A stretch of DNA of 64,000 nucleotides from Candidatus Fermentithermobacillaceae bacterium. GTDB taxonomy: Bacteria > Bacillota > Sulfobacillia > Fermentithermobacillales > Fermentithermobacillaceae. The DNA lies in assembly GCA_012837895.1 (NCBI GenBank), contig DUQH01000114.1, positions 1 to 64,000 of the forward strand, given 5' to 3'. Position 1 is the first letter of the stretch; each line of letters begins with the position of its first letter. The position numbers and the translations under genes were made by a program. The notes under the pieces were generated by a model, which had not been told where the DNA came from, ran no database searches, and was given only the letters and a program-made list of their open reading frames with translations. Positions 1 to 8,739 of this stretch are shown in pieces.

Positions 1-1
1 A

Positions 2-78
2 TGGTCGGGGCGACTGGATTTGAACCAGCGGCCTCATGGTCCCGAACCATGCGCGCTGCCAAGCTGCGCTACGCCCCG
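2..78 (-). tRNA. tRNA-Pro (anticodon CGG)
   Basis: Read on the minus strand this folds as a full cloverleaf. The acceptor CGGGGCG pairs with CGCCCCG, the D stem is GCGC/GCGC, the anticodon stem CATGG/CCATG closes the loop TTCGGGA (anticodon CGG), and the T arm is GCTGG/CCAGT around TTCAAAT. The discriminator is A at position 5, and the CCA end is encoded at 2-4. The mature body is 5-78. It reads the proline codon CCG. Confidence 0.96.
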
Positions 79-182
79 ACACCTGAGATTATAACACCTA
101 TCTGGGCGGAAGTTCAAACGATTACGCTTCAGCATTGCCATAGGTTGCGGTTGTAGACATGAAAACCGCCCATCATGGCGCT

Positions 183-662
183 TTATTCATCCGCGCCCTC
201 CTCCGGACCCAGTTTCCTGTATCCTTGAAAGATCCGCTCAACAGGCGCCCAACTTATATATTGTGGTTTGGTCCAGCCTGGGGCAGGCACAAGTTTTTCT
301 ACCTCAAGGTAATTATCAATTCTCACCTTGTCCCAGGCGTGTATCACATTGCCGTCACCAGTAGACAGGCCAACATGTCCCCAGTTCTTATGGCGGCCCT
401 GCAGCGTGCCCCAACAATCGTAGAATACAAACACTCCTGCCGGGGGGATACCTTCTTTCATGGCCACCTCGTACATATCAGCTGACTCTTTTGCCGTATC
501 CGCACCGAAAATCTCGACGTTGTTGCTCATCTCATATGCTTCTTCAACGAAGGCGAGGCATCTAAACCGGTACTCCTCTGAACCCAGCCGGTCTGTTGCC
601 CACTTGATAGCATTTTCACTATAACGACGCATCTCATCTATATTGAGGGAGCTAGTTTTCAT
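183..662 (-). CDS. NlpC/P60- or CHAP-like cysteine hydrolase
   Basis: A 159-aa protein. It resembles the papain-like NlpC/P60-CHAP superfamily, whose members usually cut peptide bonds in cell-wall peptides. A Cys in RCLAFVEEAYE opens a helix, and a His in WGHVGLS lies about 75 residues later, in the order and spacing expected for the Cys-His pair; the segment before that His (GVFVFYDCWG) fits the strand that precedes it. There is no signal peptide in this frame. The frame is open further upstream, but the ATG at 662 has GGGGAG nine bases before it, whereas earlier starts lack a site. The gene diverges from metG. The family call rests on motif spacing only, so the substrate is unknown. Confidence 0.65.
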   Translation of the reverse strand: MKTSSLNIDEMRRYSENAIKWATDRLGSEEYRFRCLAFVEEAYEMSNNVEIFGADTAKESADMYEVAMKEGIPPAGVFVFYDCWGTLQGRHKNWGHVGLSTGDGNVIHAWDKVRIDNYLEVEKLVPAPGWTKPQYISWAPVERIFQGYRKLGPEEGADE

Positions 663-903
663 TGCCGTCATCTCCCCTACTTCGATCTGGCGGTCACAAC
701 AAAGCGGCACATGCTGATGCAGCTTTGCGTAGCCGCCGCTCCAGTACTTCCCCGCGGCCAAGCATATAACCTTCAACGCTAAACGCAAAATGCGTCAGCG
801 GGAATGATTGAAACGTAGCCGATTTGGCTACCCGCCGGAACCTGACGACCTGGTCCAAACTTGACCGGGATCCAACTAGACTAAGCCCCTCCCCATGTTG
901 ACT

Positions 904-932
904 TTGACACAGTATAACGGCAACAATATCAT
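904..932 (+). promoter_or_regulatory. Sigma-A-type promoter of metG
   Basis: TTGACA at 904-909, a 17-bp spacer, then TATCAT at 927-932. One mismatch from the -10 consensus; transcription would start near 939, about 53 nt before metG. No room for a T-box. Confidence 0.75.
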
Positions 933-991
933 AATAGAAACTATTACTAAAGCATTTGAAGGCATTCCGTAAATCGTGAGAGGTGTATTAG

Positions 992-2683
992 ATGACCCGT
1001 TACCTGATTACAAGCGCATTACCATACATAAACGGTATGAAACATCTAGGAAACCTGGTAGGTTCCATGCTCCCGGCCGACGTATACGCAAGGTTTCTCA
1101 GGCTCGAAGGTGAAGAAGTGCTTTACATATGCGCCACAGACGAACACGGCACCCCGGCTGAAATCGCAGCCTTGGAAGAAGGTTTAGATGTCAAGACCTA
1201 CTGCGACATCCAGCACCAAAGGCAAAAGGATGTATACATGCGCTTCGGGTTGTCTTTTGATTATTTCGGCCGCAGTTCCTCACCGCAAAACCATGAACTC
1301 ACACAGCATTTCTACAGGATGCTCAACAAGAACAGTTTCATCGAGGAACGCGGTATCCAGCAAATATATTCTTTGGACGATGAACGTTTTCTCCCCGACA
1401 GGTATGTTATAGGAACGTGCCCAAAATGCGGTTACGACCGGGCAAGGGGCGACCAGTGCGAGAGCTGCGCCAGTTTACTGAACCCGTCAGAATTGGTGGA
1501 ACCCAGGTCTGCTGTGTCCGGCAGCCGCAACCTTGAGTTACGCACATCCAAACACCTATTCTTGAGACTGGACACCCTGAGTTCTGAGATAGAGGCCTGG
1601 GTGAAATCAAACACCCAGTGGCCTAAACTTACTTACTCAGTAGCTATGAAGTGGCTGAATGAGGGCTTGCAGCCGCGCTGCATCACCAGGGATCTCTCTT
1701 GGGGAGTGCCTGTTCCCCGCGAGGGCTACGAGAACAAGGTGTTCTATGTATGGTTCGACGCGCCAATCGAATACGTAGGTGCCACCAAAGAATGGTCTGA
1801 TCAGGATCCCTCCAACCGCGACTGGAAGTCATGGTGGTACGATGCAGACGACGTTTACTATGCCCAGTTTATGGCAAAGGATAACCTTCCCTTCCACACG
1901 ATTGTCTGGCCGGCGACCATACTAGGTACAAGAGAGCCCTGGACCATGGCTGACTACATTAAAGGCTTCAATTGGCTAACGTACTACGGAGGCAAGTTCT
2001 CCACCAGCCAAGGCCGGGGCGTATTTATGGATGACGCGTTAGAAATCTTACCGCCTGACTACTGGAGATACTTCCTGATATCTGTAGCTCCCGAATCTGA
2101 CGATTCTGACTTCACCTGGGATCTGTTTGCTTCTGTAGTCAACAAAGACCTAGCCGGTACCCTGGGCAATTTCGTCAACCGCACCCTCAAACTTGTAGCA
2201 TCCAGGTTCGGAACCGGGATTCCCGATGGGGGCCAGTGGGGCGAACATGAAGATAAACTGCTCGCCCAATGCAAAGACAGTATTGAAGAATACAGAACTG
2301 CTTTGCGGAACTTCGAATTCAGAAAAGCAGCACTCGCTCTTAAGAAACTTTGGACCCACGGTAACGTGTATATCGACGCCCGCGCCCCTTGGAACCTGTT
2401 GAAGGAAGACCGGGATGAAGCCGCCTTGGTACTCCGCACATGCATAAACCTGGTCCGGACATACGCCATAGCCTCATCACCGCTCATACCGTTCACCTCA
2501 GAAGCCCTGTTTGATGTCTTGGGCATGACTGAGGAAGAACGCAAGGCAGGGCTTGATGATGCTCTCGATCTTACAGCGCTTAAGGCCGGACGGCCTTTTG
2601 AGGTACCCCCTATCCTGTTCAGAAGGTTGGATCTGGAAGAAGTAGACGCATACCGGAAGAGGTTTGCAGGGACACAAGACTAG
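992..2683 (+). CDS. metG: Methionyl-tRNA synthetase
   Basis: Charges tRNA-Met with methionine in the cytoplasm. At 563 aa it has the class I core only and no C-terminal tRNA-binding (EMAP-like) domain. The HIGH motif appears as HLGN at residues 18-21. A zinc knuckle has Cys143, Cys146, Cys156 and Cys159. The KMSKS loop appears as KFSTS at 335-339. The anticodon-binding helical domain follows, with the typical DLAGTLGNFVNR segment. The ATG at 992 has GAGAGGTG upstream and a clear promoter at 904-932. The gene stands alone and ends at a strong terminator. The KFSTS form matches the archaeal/E. coli-type MetRS group rather than the B. subtilis type. Confidence 0.95.
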   Translation: MTRYLITSALPYINGMKHLGNLVGSMLPADVYARFLRLEGEEVLYICATDEHGTPAEIAALEEGLDVKTYCDIQHQRQKDVYMRFGLSFDYFGRSSSPQNHELTQHFYRMLNKNSFIEERGIQQIYSLDDERFLPDRYVIGTCPKCGYDRARGDQCESCASLLNPSELVEPRSAVSGSRNLELRTSKHLFLRLDTLSSEIEAWVKSNTQWPKLTYSVAMKWLNEGLQPRCITRDLSWGVPVPREGYENKVFYVWFDAPIEYVGATKEWSDQDPSNRDWKSWWYDADDVYYAQFMAKDNLPFHTIVWPATILGTREPWTMADYIKGFNWLTYYGGKFSTSQGRGVFMDDALEILPPDYWRYFLISVAPESDDSDFTWDLFASVVNKDLAGTLGNFVNRTLKLVASRFGTGIPDGGQWGEHEDKLLAQCKDSIEEYRTALRNFEFRKAALALKKLWTHGNVYIDARAPWNLLKEDRDEAALVLRTCINLVRTYAIASSPLIPFTSEALFDVLGMTEEERKAGLDDALDLTALKAGRPFEVPPILFRRLDLEEVDAYRKRFAGTQD

Positions 2684-2700
2684 TAATGGTTGGACTAACT

Positions 2701-2741
2701 GAAACCCAGGTTTGCCTTTGCTCATGAACCTGGGTTTCTTG
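2701..2741 (+). terminator. Intrinsic terminator of metG
   Basis: A 12-bp stem, GAAACCCAGGTT at 2701-2712 with AACCTGGGTTTC at 2727-2738, followed by TT. Lies 17 bp after the metG stop. Confidence 0.75.
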
Positions 2742-2894
2742 AGGTCTGGGTGATCTACTGGCGGGTGAAACGACAACGTTCAGTCCTAAAGTCCCATTGA
2801 AGTGACTCGTACCCTGTACGATAATTTTAGGTGAACGCGCGGTTTCTGTGACGATCGTTGATTACATTCGTTTCGAGTTCTTCAGTGCAATTGC

Positions 2895-2959
2895 TGTCCC
2901 TGTCAGCGGAAGCGCTAAAAGGGACAGTTGTTTGTCTAAGGGCACGTTCATGTTATGAT
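2895..2959 (+). promoter_or_regulatory. Hairpin and promoter before the diguanylate cyclase gene
   Basis: TGTCCC at 2895-2900 pairs with GGGACA at 2921-2926, and AGCG/CGCT nests inside. A TTGTCT (2932-2937), 16-bp spacer, TATGAT (2954-2959) promoter follows. The hairpin lies just upstream of the -35 box, so it may be an operator-like palindrome rather than an RNA element. Confidence 0.45.
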
Positions 2960-2961
2960 TC

Positions 2962-4281
2962 TTGTTTCAAGAGGTGTCTCAAATACCTAACTTAGGTGAA
3001 CGGCTCACCTCGAAAGGGGCCTTAGAAGAACCGGCGCAGGAGTACGAACTAAGTCCGTCATGGCCTGATAGCCGGCTGATCAAGACCAGGCTTAAGGGCA
3101 GGGACGCCTTGCCTCAGATTGTCCATTTCCTGGTATTTGCAGCTATTGGTTTGCCCCTGTGCATCAAGCTTCTGGCAACCAGACCCCTGCCTGAACCTAA
3201 GACCACTGTGCTCCTAATAGTGCTAGGCCTGATTTCTTATCATCTTCCCGTCACTATGCCATCAAGTGTTCAGTTCAACCCAGGATTCCCGCTGCTCATG
3301 AGCGCACTCTACGTGCATGGCATTTCTGCATGCCTGCTTGTCGTAATCCCATCAATGCTGCTGTATTTTTTCACAAAGAAGCATGGACTCTTTAACTGCT
3401 TGTTCAACGCAGGCCAGTTTACGCTATGTCTTTACGCAGCCGAACTTGTTGCCTTGCAAACAGGCTGGCAACCTGGGATTCCTGCAGACTACAAATCCGT
3501 CTTGACCGTTTGCCTGATGTATCTTACCGCTGACGTTCTCAATGTCCTTCTGGTCGCCGGGTCCGTCGCCATAGTGACAAAACGTCCGCTCTGGGATTGC
3601 TTCAAGCGAACCTTTCTCTTTGAAAGGAGAGCCATTTTGGCTCAACGCACCTTTGTGACAATTGTGGCAATGCTGCTTACGTCATATATGAGAGACATAG
3701 CTTTTCTGATTGTGTTTGTTGGCGTGCTGTCTCTCAGGATCCAAAACCTGTTCCAGAGGGAATTAACCGTAAGGACAGAAGAAGCCGAGACTGACCCGCT
3801 TACAAACGTTTACAACATGCGTTATCTCCACAGATGGCTTAAGCAGGAGGTCAGAGCAATCAACGGCAGCAAAATCCACTATTCGTTCATTTTTGCTGAT
3901 GTGGACGGCCTGAAAACCGTAAACGATATGTACGGCCATGAAACAGGAAATCACCTGCTCATCCATGTAGCTAGACTCCTGGTGTCAAATGTGAGAAGTC
4001 AGGACCGTGTAGCAAGGTACGGCGGGGACGAGTTCGTTATTGTATGTCCCCACACCAACCTGTCCCAAGCCATGTCAATGGCAAAGAGAATCTTAAGGAC
4101 AATAACAAAAGAGCCATTCAGGGCAAACGGCGTGGAAATTCCTTTCGGGATGAGCATGGGCGTAGCCTCGTGGCCTGAGCACGGCGAGACCGTTTTCGAT
4201 ACAATCCGCATGGCAGACAAAGCTATGTACCTTGCCAAAAGAAACGGCGGGGCCAAGATCCATTCAGCTGCAAATCTGTGA
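2962..4281 (+). CDS. Membrane-bound diguanylate cyclase (GGDEF)
   Basis: Makes the second messenger c-di-GMP from two GTP. The N-terminal half (about residues 50-255) is a run of hydrophobic segments that anchors the protein and probably senses a signal; I do not recognise its family. The C-terminal GGDEF domain begins near TDPLTNVYNMRYL and carries an intact GGDEF at 354-358. The inhibitory I-site RSQD sits exactly five residues before it, so the enzyme is probably active and product-inhibited. The start is uncertain. TTG 2962 lies upstream of the predicted transcription start, GTG 2974 lacks a binding site, and TTG 3109 (AGGG five bases upstream) would start just before the first membrane segment. 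Confidence 0.88.
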   Translation: MFQEVSQIPNLGERLTSKGALEEPAQEYELSPSWPDSRLIKTRLKGRDALPQIVHFLVFAAIGLPLCIKLLATRPLPEPKTTVLLIVLGLISYHLPVTMPSSVQFNPGFPLLMSALYVHGISACLLVVIPSMLLYFFTKKHGLFNCLFNAGQFTLCLYAAELVALQTGWQPGIPADYKSVLTVCLMYLTADVLNVLLVAGSVAIVTKRPLWDCFKRTFLFERRAILAQRTFVTIVAMLLTSYMRDIAFLIVFVGVLSLRIQNLFQRELTVRTEEAETDPLTNVYNMRYLHRWLKQEVRAINGSKIHYSFIFADVDGLKTVNDMYGHETGNHLLIHVARLLVSNVRSQDRVARYGGDEFVIVCPHTNLSQAMSMAKRILRTITKEPFRANGVEIPFGMSMGVASWPEHGETVFDTIRMADKAMYLAKRNGGAKIHSAANL

Positions 4282-4415
4282 CAACATTACCGCTGAGAAA
4301 CCGGCCAAATCGCCGTCGTACCCATCTCCGCAACAGGCAGGATATGCACCTTCCATAGCGAATAAGATAGAATTATATCCGGCAGGCAGAATTCAAGGGA
4401 TGCAGGTGAACCCAT

Positions 4416-5153
4416 ATGAAAATCATCGTATCTGCTGATTACATTGAGATGAGCAGGCTAGCTGCCGCACATTTAGCTCGATTGATTAGGGAAAACCCCA
4501 AAATAGTCTTGGGACTTCCAACCGGTAGTACTCCCCTTGGCATGTACCGGAACCTTGTCGAGATGCATAAGCAAAGCAAGCTGTCGTTCAAAGGGGTTAC
4601 CAGTTTCAACCTTGACGAATACATAGGGTTAAGACCTGGCCACAAGAACAGTTACCGGTATTATATGTACGAGAACTTCTTCAAGCATGTGGACATCCTG
4701 GAACACAACATCAACATCCCAGACGGCAACTCAGAAGACCTGGAGCAAGAATGCATTGATTACGAGAAAAAGATCAGCGATGCCGGAGGCATCGACCTCA
4801 TGATACTGGGTCTAGGAAGCAACGGGCATATAGGGTTCAACGAGCCGGCTGACCATTTTCCCGTTGCCACCCACGTAACCGAGCTTGATGAAAGCACCAT
4901 ACAAGCTAACGCGAGATTTTTCGACAGTATTGACCAGGTGCCCAGACTGTCCATTACTATGGGCATAGGCAGCATCATGCGGTGCAGGCAGATACTGCTC
5001 CTGGCCAGCGGAAAGGCAAAAGCCCGTGCCATAGGTGCCGCGCTTGAAGGCCCGGTAACACCCAAGCTCCCTGCTTCCATCCTTCAATTCCATCCGGATG
5101 TTACTGTGATCCTCGATGCTGATGCAGCATCCCAACTCACAAGGCTCCTGTGA
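4416..5153 (+). CDS. nagB: Glucosamine-6-phosphate deaminase
   Basis: Converts glucosamine-6-phosphate to fructose-6-phosphate and ammonia, the last step of amino-sugar use. At 245 aa it has the usual length of Gram-positive NagB. Visible motifs are the phosphate-binding GLPTGSTPLGMY, NLDEYIGL with the proton-transfer Asp67, and LGSNGHIGFNEP with catalytic His138 and Glu143. The ATG at 4416 has AGGTG seven bases upstream. It is not linked to nagA, which lies 42 kb away on the other strand. No regulator of the GntR type is adjacent. Confidence 0.95.
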   Translation: MKIIVSADYIEMSRLAAAHLARLIRENPKIVLGLPTGSTPLGMYRNLVEMHKQSKLSFKGVTSFNLDEYIGLRPGHKNSYRYYMYENFFKHVDILEHNINIPDGNSEDLEQECIDYEKKISDAGGIDLMILGLGSNGHIGFNEPADHFPVATHVTELDESTIQANARFFDSIDQVPRLSITMGIGSIMRCRQILLLASGKAKARAIGAALEGPVTPKLPASILQFHPDVTVILDADAASQLTRLL

Positions 5154-5325
5154 CATCGTAAGGATATTTGCTGTCGAATCCGTTATGCCCAAGCAGGAAT
5201 CAGGAATAGTGTGCCCCTACTTAGAATTATGTAAGCTGCAACACACAACAACGATTTTCAAAAGGTGTCCGTAGGTGTCAGTATGGGCTCATTATCATGG
5301 CAATCAAAGATACGGAGGTATTAGA

Positions 5326-5895
5326 ATGAATATATTGGCGATTTCTGGTAGCCCAAGGCCGGCCAGGAATACTGCAAGCCTCATGAAACTTGTTATTGAG
5401 GCTGCCAAGACACATGTGTCAGATGTGGACGCAATGTGGTGCAACCTTAACGACATGACCTACTCCGGATGCCAGTCATGCCTCGCTTGTAAGGAGCCAA
5501 CTGCCAAATCCTGCGTCCGCAAAGACGCACTTGCCTTTGTCCTTGACGTCATGCTGGCAAGCCAGGCATGGGTTATTGGAACCCCGGTCTACATGGGCAA
5601 TGTTAGTGGGCAGCTCAAGCTCCTCTTAGACAGGATGTACGGATTTATGGGTCCAAATCGTGAAAACCGGCTGCCGTCAGGCAAAAAGGTTGTAGTAGCT
5701 ATAACCCAGGGGGCAGATGAGGAATGTCACAAGGAGCTCCCAGACCAGATCGCGGCATTGCTTGAACGCAGGGGACTGGAAGCCAGGATCATTCGCGCCT
5801 GCAATATGCCTGTTGCTGCTCCTGTACCTGAGTTCAGCCAGTCAATCAAGGAAGAAGCTGCCGCACTGGGAAGGTGGCTGGCCTCTGCCCTGTGA
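5326..5895 (+). CDS. NADPH-dependent FMN reductase / iron-sulfur flavoprotein-like
   Basis: A 189-aa flavodoxin-fold protein. It opens with MNILAISGSPRP followed by an NTASL segment, the phosphate loop of the NADPH-dependent FMN reductase family. A cluster of cysteines (CQSCLACKE, then SCVRKD) sits at about residues 45-65, as in iron-sulfur flavoproteins. GTPVYMGNVSGQLKLLLDR is the typical flavin-contacting segment. It likely shuttles electrons from NAD(P)H through FMN. The ATG at 5326 has GGAGGT seven bases upstream and is much better than the longer frame from 5275. It is the last gene before the A-B-C-D module, separated by a 500-bp gap with its own promoter. Confidence 0.85.
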   Translation: MNILAISGSPRPARNTASLMKLVIEAAKTHVSDVDAMWCNLNDMTYSGCQSCLACKEPTAKSCVRKDALAFVLDVMLASQAWVIGTPVYMGNVSGQLKLLLDRMYGFMGPNRENRLPSGKKVVVAITQGADEECHKELPDQIAALLERRGLEARIIRACNMPVAAPVPEFSQSIKEEAAALGRWLASAL

Positions 5896-6038
5896 TGCAT
5901 GCCAATAACATAATCTTTGCTTTAGGCGCTCTAACGTCGACCATGAGCGTTTGACTAGTTAGGGCTGTGTTTTTTAGGCCAACGCCCCAGCCTAGGTTTC
6001 ATAAAGATTTCGATTTTCTCATAATCATAGAAGGAGTT

Positions 6039-6413
6039 TTGACTACCATCTCGAATAGTGTATAATGAAAGATTGCTCATAAATGATGAGCAACTCAGCT
6101 ACCGCCATCGGGAAGCACATAGGAAGCATGAACCAAACCTAGTCCAAAGAAGTCGACCAAGTAAGCTATGCGGGGGTGATGCTAGCCGGACACCTCAAAT
6201 TTCAAATAGTTCGCTGTACGAAGTCATTACGAAGTCATCATGTCTCAACCTTAAGTCCCAGCACTCGCACTAGTCTTCATTATTAGCCTGCTCTGATCAG
6301 TAGCTGCAGAGGGCTACCTAGCACCCGACTTCCAACACACGTGCCAGCAGACTTGTCACCCTTTTCAAGCAGTCAATACCTGATTTCTCAGCAAACCTTG
6401 GAGGTGAGTCTAA
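6039..6413 (+). promoter_or_regulatory. Promoter and about 340-nt leader of membrane module 1
   Basis: TTGACT (6039-6044), 16 bp, TATAAT (6061-6066) is close to consensus. Transcription would start near 6073, leaving about 340 untranslated nt before gene A. The leader opens with a perfect hairpin, TTGCTCAT (6073-6080) with ATGAGCAA (6086-6093). The rest has no convincing ORF (one 71-codon frame lacks a binding site) and I recognise no known riboswitch class. The 5896-6038 part holds nothing recognisable. Confidence 0.6.
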
Positions 6414-7232
6414 TTGACGATGACTCTGTTGGCGGAAGAAGCTCCGAAAGGTGTCTTCATTTTCGCCCCTGAAATGTTTTGGGACTGCGTCTTAATTGCG
6501 TCTTTGTTCTTTCTGGTATTCTGGATGATTCAAAGAGCACGAGCGGGCCTCCCCATCCCTGAAATCAGACGCATTGCAGGATTGGAAGCTATAGATGAGG
6601 CTCTTGGCCGTGCGACTGAAATGGGCAAACCAGTACACTACTCCCCTGGAATGAGCACCTTTGGATCTGAGATGTACGCAGGACTTGCAGTGTTGTCCTA
6701 TGTGGCCAAGATGGCAGCCCAGTACGACACTCAAATGATAGTCACCACCCGCCGGCCCCAAATCCACCCTGTTGCTGCAGAAATTGTGAAGCAAGCTTAT
6801 CTGGAAGCCGGCCGGCCTGATGCCTACAACCCCGATGACATCAGGTTTGTGTCAGAATGGCAGTTCAGCTACACAGCTGCCGTAATGGGTATTTTCCAGC
6901 GGGAAAAACCGGCTGCTAACTTGATGATTGGTTACTGGATGGCTGAAGCTCTTGTTTTGGCGGAAGCAGGTGCCCAAGCAGGATGCATTCAGATTGGTGC
7001 AAACACCAACATATTCCAGATCCACTTCTTCATTGTAACCTGCGACTACACCTTGATCGGTGAAGAACTCTTTGCAGCATCGGCCTATCTCTCAAGAGAT
7101 CCAATGCTCACTGGAACAGTGGTAGCTCAAGACATGCTCAAAATGGTCGTGGGCGCATTGGTGGTTATAGGAACTATCTTGGCAACAGTCACAGGCAGCG
7201 CTCAGGGCCTGATTGACTTCTTGTCGATCTAG
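6414..7232 (+). CDS. Membrane module 1, protein A (DUF6754-like)
   Basis: Function unknown. A 272-aa protein with one membrane segment near residues 22-40, a soluble middle of about 190 residues, and one or two membrane segments at the C-terminus (about 238-258). The middle contains RRIAGLEAIDEALGRATEMG, GLAVLSYVAKMAAQYDT and AEAGAQAG, all shared with protein A of module 2 (60985-61764). I believe databases hold such proteins as DUF6754, but that is from memory. There is no Walker motif or obvious catalytic triad. The TTG start at 6414 has GGAGGTGA six bases upstream; ATG 6420 is an alternative. It is first in an operon with B, C and D. Confidence 0.8.
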   Translation: MTMTLLAEEAPKGVFIFAPEMFWDCVLIASLFFLVFWMIQRARAGLPIPEIRRIAGLEAIDEALGRATEMGKPVHYSPGMSTFGSEMYAGLAVLSYVAKMAAQYDTQMIVTTRRPQIHPVAAEIVKQAYLEAGRPDAYNPDDIRFVSEWQFSYTAAVMGIFQREKPAANLMIGYWMAEALVLAEAGAQAGCIQIGANTNIFQIHFFIVTCDYTLIGEELFAASAYLSRDPMLTGTVVAQDMLKMVVGALVVIGTILATVTGSAQGLIDFLSI

Positions 7233-7243
7233 GGGGGAACACG

Positions 7244-7867
7244 ATGAAACGTCAACTTCCGCTTATATTAGTAGCTGTCACCGCTGTTTTCATCATGGCC
7301 ATGAAATTCTTCAATTTTGGTCCCTTCGGTGCAGCCGCTATTACAGAAGCTGACATATGGATCCAGGTAACATACGAATTTGCATTCCTTCTTGGCGCGA
7401 TCAACTTCACCCTGTTGCACTATGGAAACGTGTCAAGGCAAAAGCCCAGATGGATTTACAGTGCTATTGCCCTGGTAGCTATGGTGCTTACCTGCATAAT
7501 CACGTTGGTTGACGGCGTCAATGGGGAAATTGCCGTGTTCTTGTACGAAAACATTGCCAACAGGATTGACAGTGCAATCTACGCCCTCTTGGGTTTCTAT
7601 GTGTGTTCAGCTGCGTACCGTTCTTTCAAACTTAAGAACCTGGAAGCGGGCATTTTGCTTGTGTCTGCAGTGCTCCTCATGCTTGCCCAGGCTCCTATCG
7701 GTGATGCCATATTCCCAGGCATATCTAAATTGGGTGAATGGATCTTGAACGTCCCGAACTCAGCAGGCATGCGGGGAATCCGTCTGGGTGCAGGAATCGG
7801 AGCATACGCTGCATCCATCAGGGTTATCCTCGGACTCGAACGTAGCTGGACCGGCTCGGGTTCATAA
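7244..7867 (+). CDS. Membrane module 1, protein B (polytopic)
   Basis: Function unknown. A 207-aa integral membrane protein with about five or six hydrophobic segments (roughly 5-22, 37-55, 70-90, 110-127, 134-151 and a C-terminal one). The C-terminal half carries AAYRSF, an APIG turn, PNSAGMRGIRLGAG and LGLERS, all matched by protein B of module 2 (AAYRSF, APIG, PNTAGMRAIMMGAA, LGLDRT). Twelve bases separate it from gene A, and GGGGGG precedes the ATG. The charged motif AAYRSF between two membrane segments is the likeliest functional site. Confidence 0.8.
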   Translation: MKRQLPLILVAVTAVFIMAMKFFNFGPFGAAAITEADIWIQVTYEFAFLLGAINFTLLHYGNVSRQKPRWIYSAIALVAMVLTCIITLVDGVNGEIAVFLYENIANRIDSAIYALLGFYVCSAAYRSFKLKNLEAGILLVSAVLLMLAQAPIGDAIFPGISKLGEWILNVPNSAGMRGIRLGAGIGAYAASIRVILGLERSWTGSGS

Positions 7868-7884
7868 CGAAAGGAGGGTACGGT

Positions 7885-8724
7885 ATGGATTGGGAAAAAC
7901 TACAAAACATAGATATAAGAATCCTGTATGTGATCATCTTATTCTGCATGGCGATACCGATGTTCAAACCGATTGGTTTGCCTGTAGCTGTGTCTGAAAA
8001 CTCCCGGAAGGTGTTCCAGGTCATCGAAGACCTGCCAGACGGCTCAGTCATATGGGTCTCTCACGATACAGGCTCAGGAAACGCTCCAGAGCTCAACCCA
8101 ATGATATCAGCGCTTGCAAGGCAAGCTTTCCGCAAGAACTGCAAACTTGTAGGAACTGCCTTCTTCAGCGAGACTGTAGGCCCTACCTTGCTGTACGATT
8201 ACATCAATGAAGTAGCCCAGGAAATGGGCAAAGAATACGGCGTTGACTGGATTAACCTCGGATACAGGATTAACGCACCGGCCACATTGAAAATAATGGT
8301 AGACGATGTATGGCAAGGCGCCGGTGGTGTTGATTGGGCCGGAGACCCCCTTGACAAGTTCCCCCTGATGCAGCAAGTGAGATCCATCCGCAATGATGTA
8401 GATCTCCTGTTTGTTACTACCGTGGGATCCCCGGGGTACGGTGATTGGATGCAATATGTAGCTGAACCCTTGAACAAGCCGCTCACCGGTGGCGCTTCAC
8501 TCACCATGTATTCCGGTGTTCAGCACTACATCCGTTCAGGACAGCTTAAAGGGTTCCTGGGCGGACTCAGAGGGGCGGCCGAATACGAACAGCTAGTGGA
8601 TCATCCAGGCCAAGGCCTGGCCGGCATGGACGCTCAGTCTATGGGACATATCACAGTACTCGTGTTCCTACTCCTTGGCAACATAGGCTACTTCATGGCT
8701 CGCAGCAAGAATGGCCGGCAATAG
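7885..8724 (+). CDS. Membrane module 1, protein C (anchored soluble domain)
   Basis: Function unknown. 279 aa, with a membrane segment at about 12-32, a soluble alpha/beta-like domain of about 210 residues, and a second membrane segment at the end (HITVLVFLLLGNI). The two anchors place the soluble domain on one side of the membrane. Motifs kept in the module 2 copy are YGVDWINLGYR in the middle and, near the C-terminus, GGLRGAAEYEQL followed by PGQ and MDAQS. That last block is the most conserved stretch of the whole module. AAGGAGGG lies seven bases before the ATG. Confidence 0.8.
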   Translation: MDWEKLQNIDIRILYVIILFCMAIPMFKPIGLPVAVSENSRKVFQVIEDLPDGSVIWVSHDTGSGNAPELNPMISALARQAFRKNCKLVGTAFFSETVGPTLLYDYINEVAQEMGKEYGVDWINLGYRINAPATLKIMVDDVWQGAGGVDWAGDPLDKFPLMQQVRSIRNDVDLLFVTTVGSPGYGDWMQYVAEPLNKPLTGGASLTMYSGVQHYIRSGQLKGFLGGLRGAAEYEQLVDHPGQGLAGMDAQSMGHITVLVFLLLGNIGYFMARSKNGRQ

Positions 8725-8739
8725 AAAGGGGGCATAGCT

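Noticed and set aside
2962-3109. Confident choice of start for the diguanylate cyclase
   Set aside because: Three candidate starts compete and none has a good site together with a fitting promoter position; left open.
6058-6273. 71-codon frame in the module 1 leader
   Set aside because: It begins inside the -10 box, has no ribosome site and no recognisable protein features.
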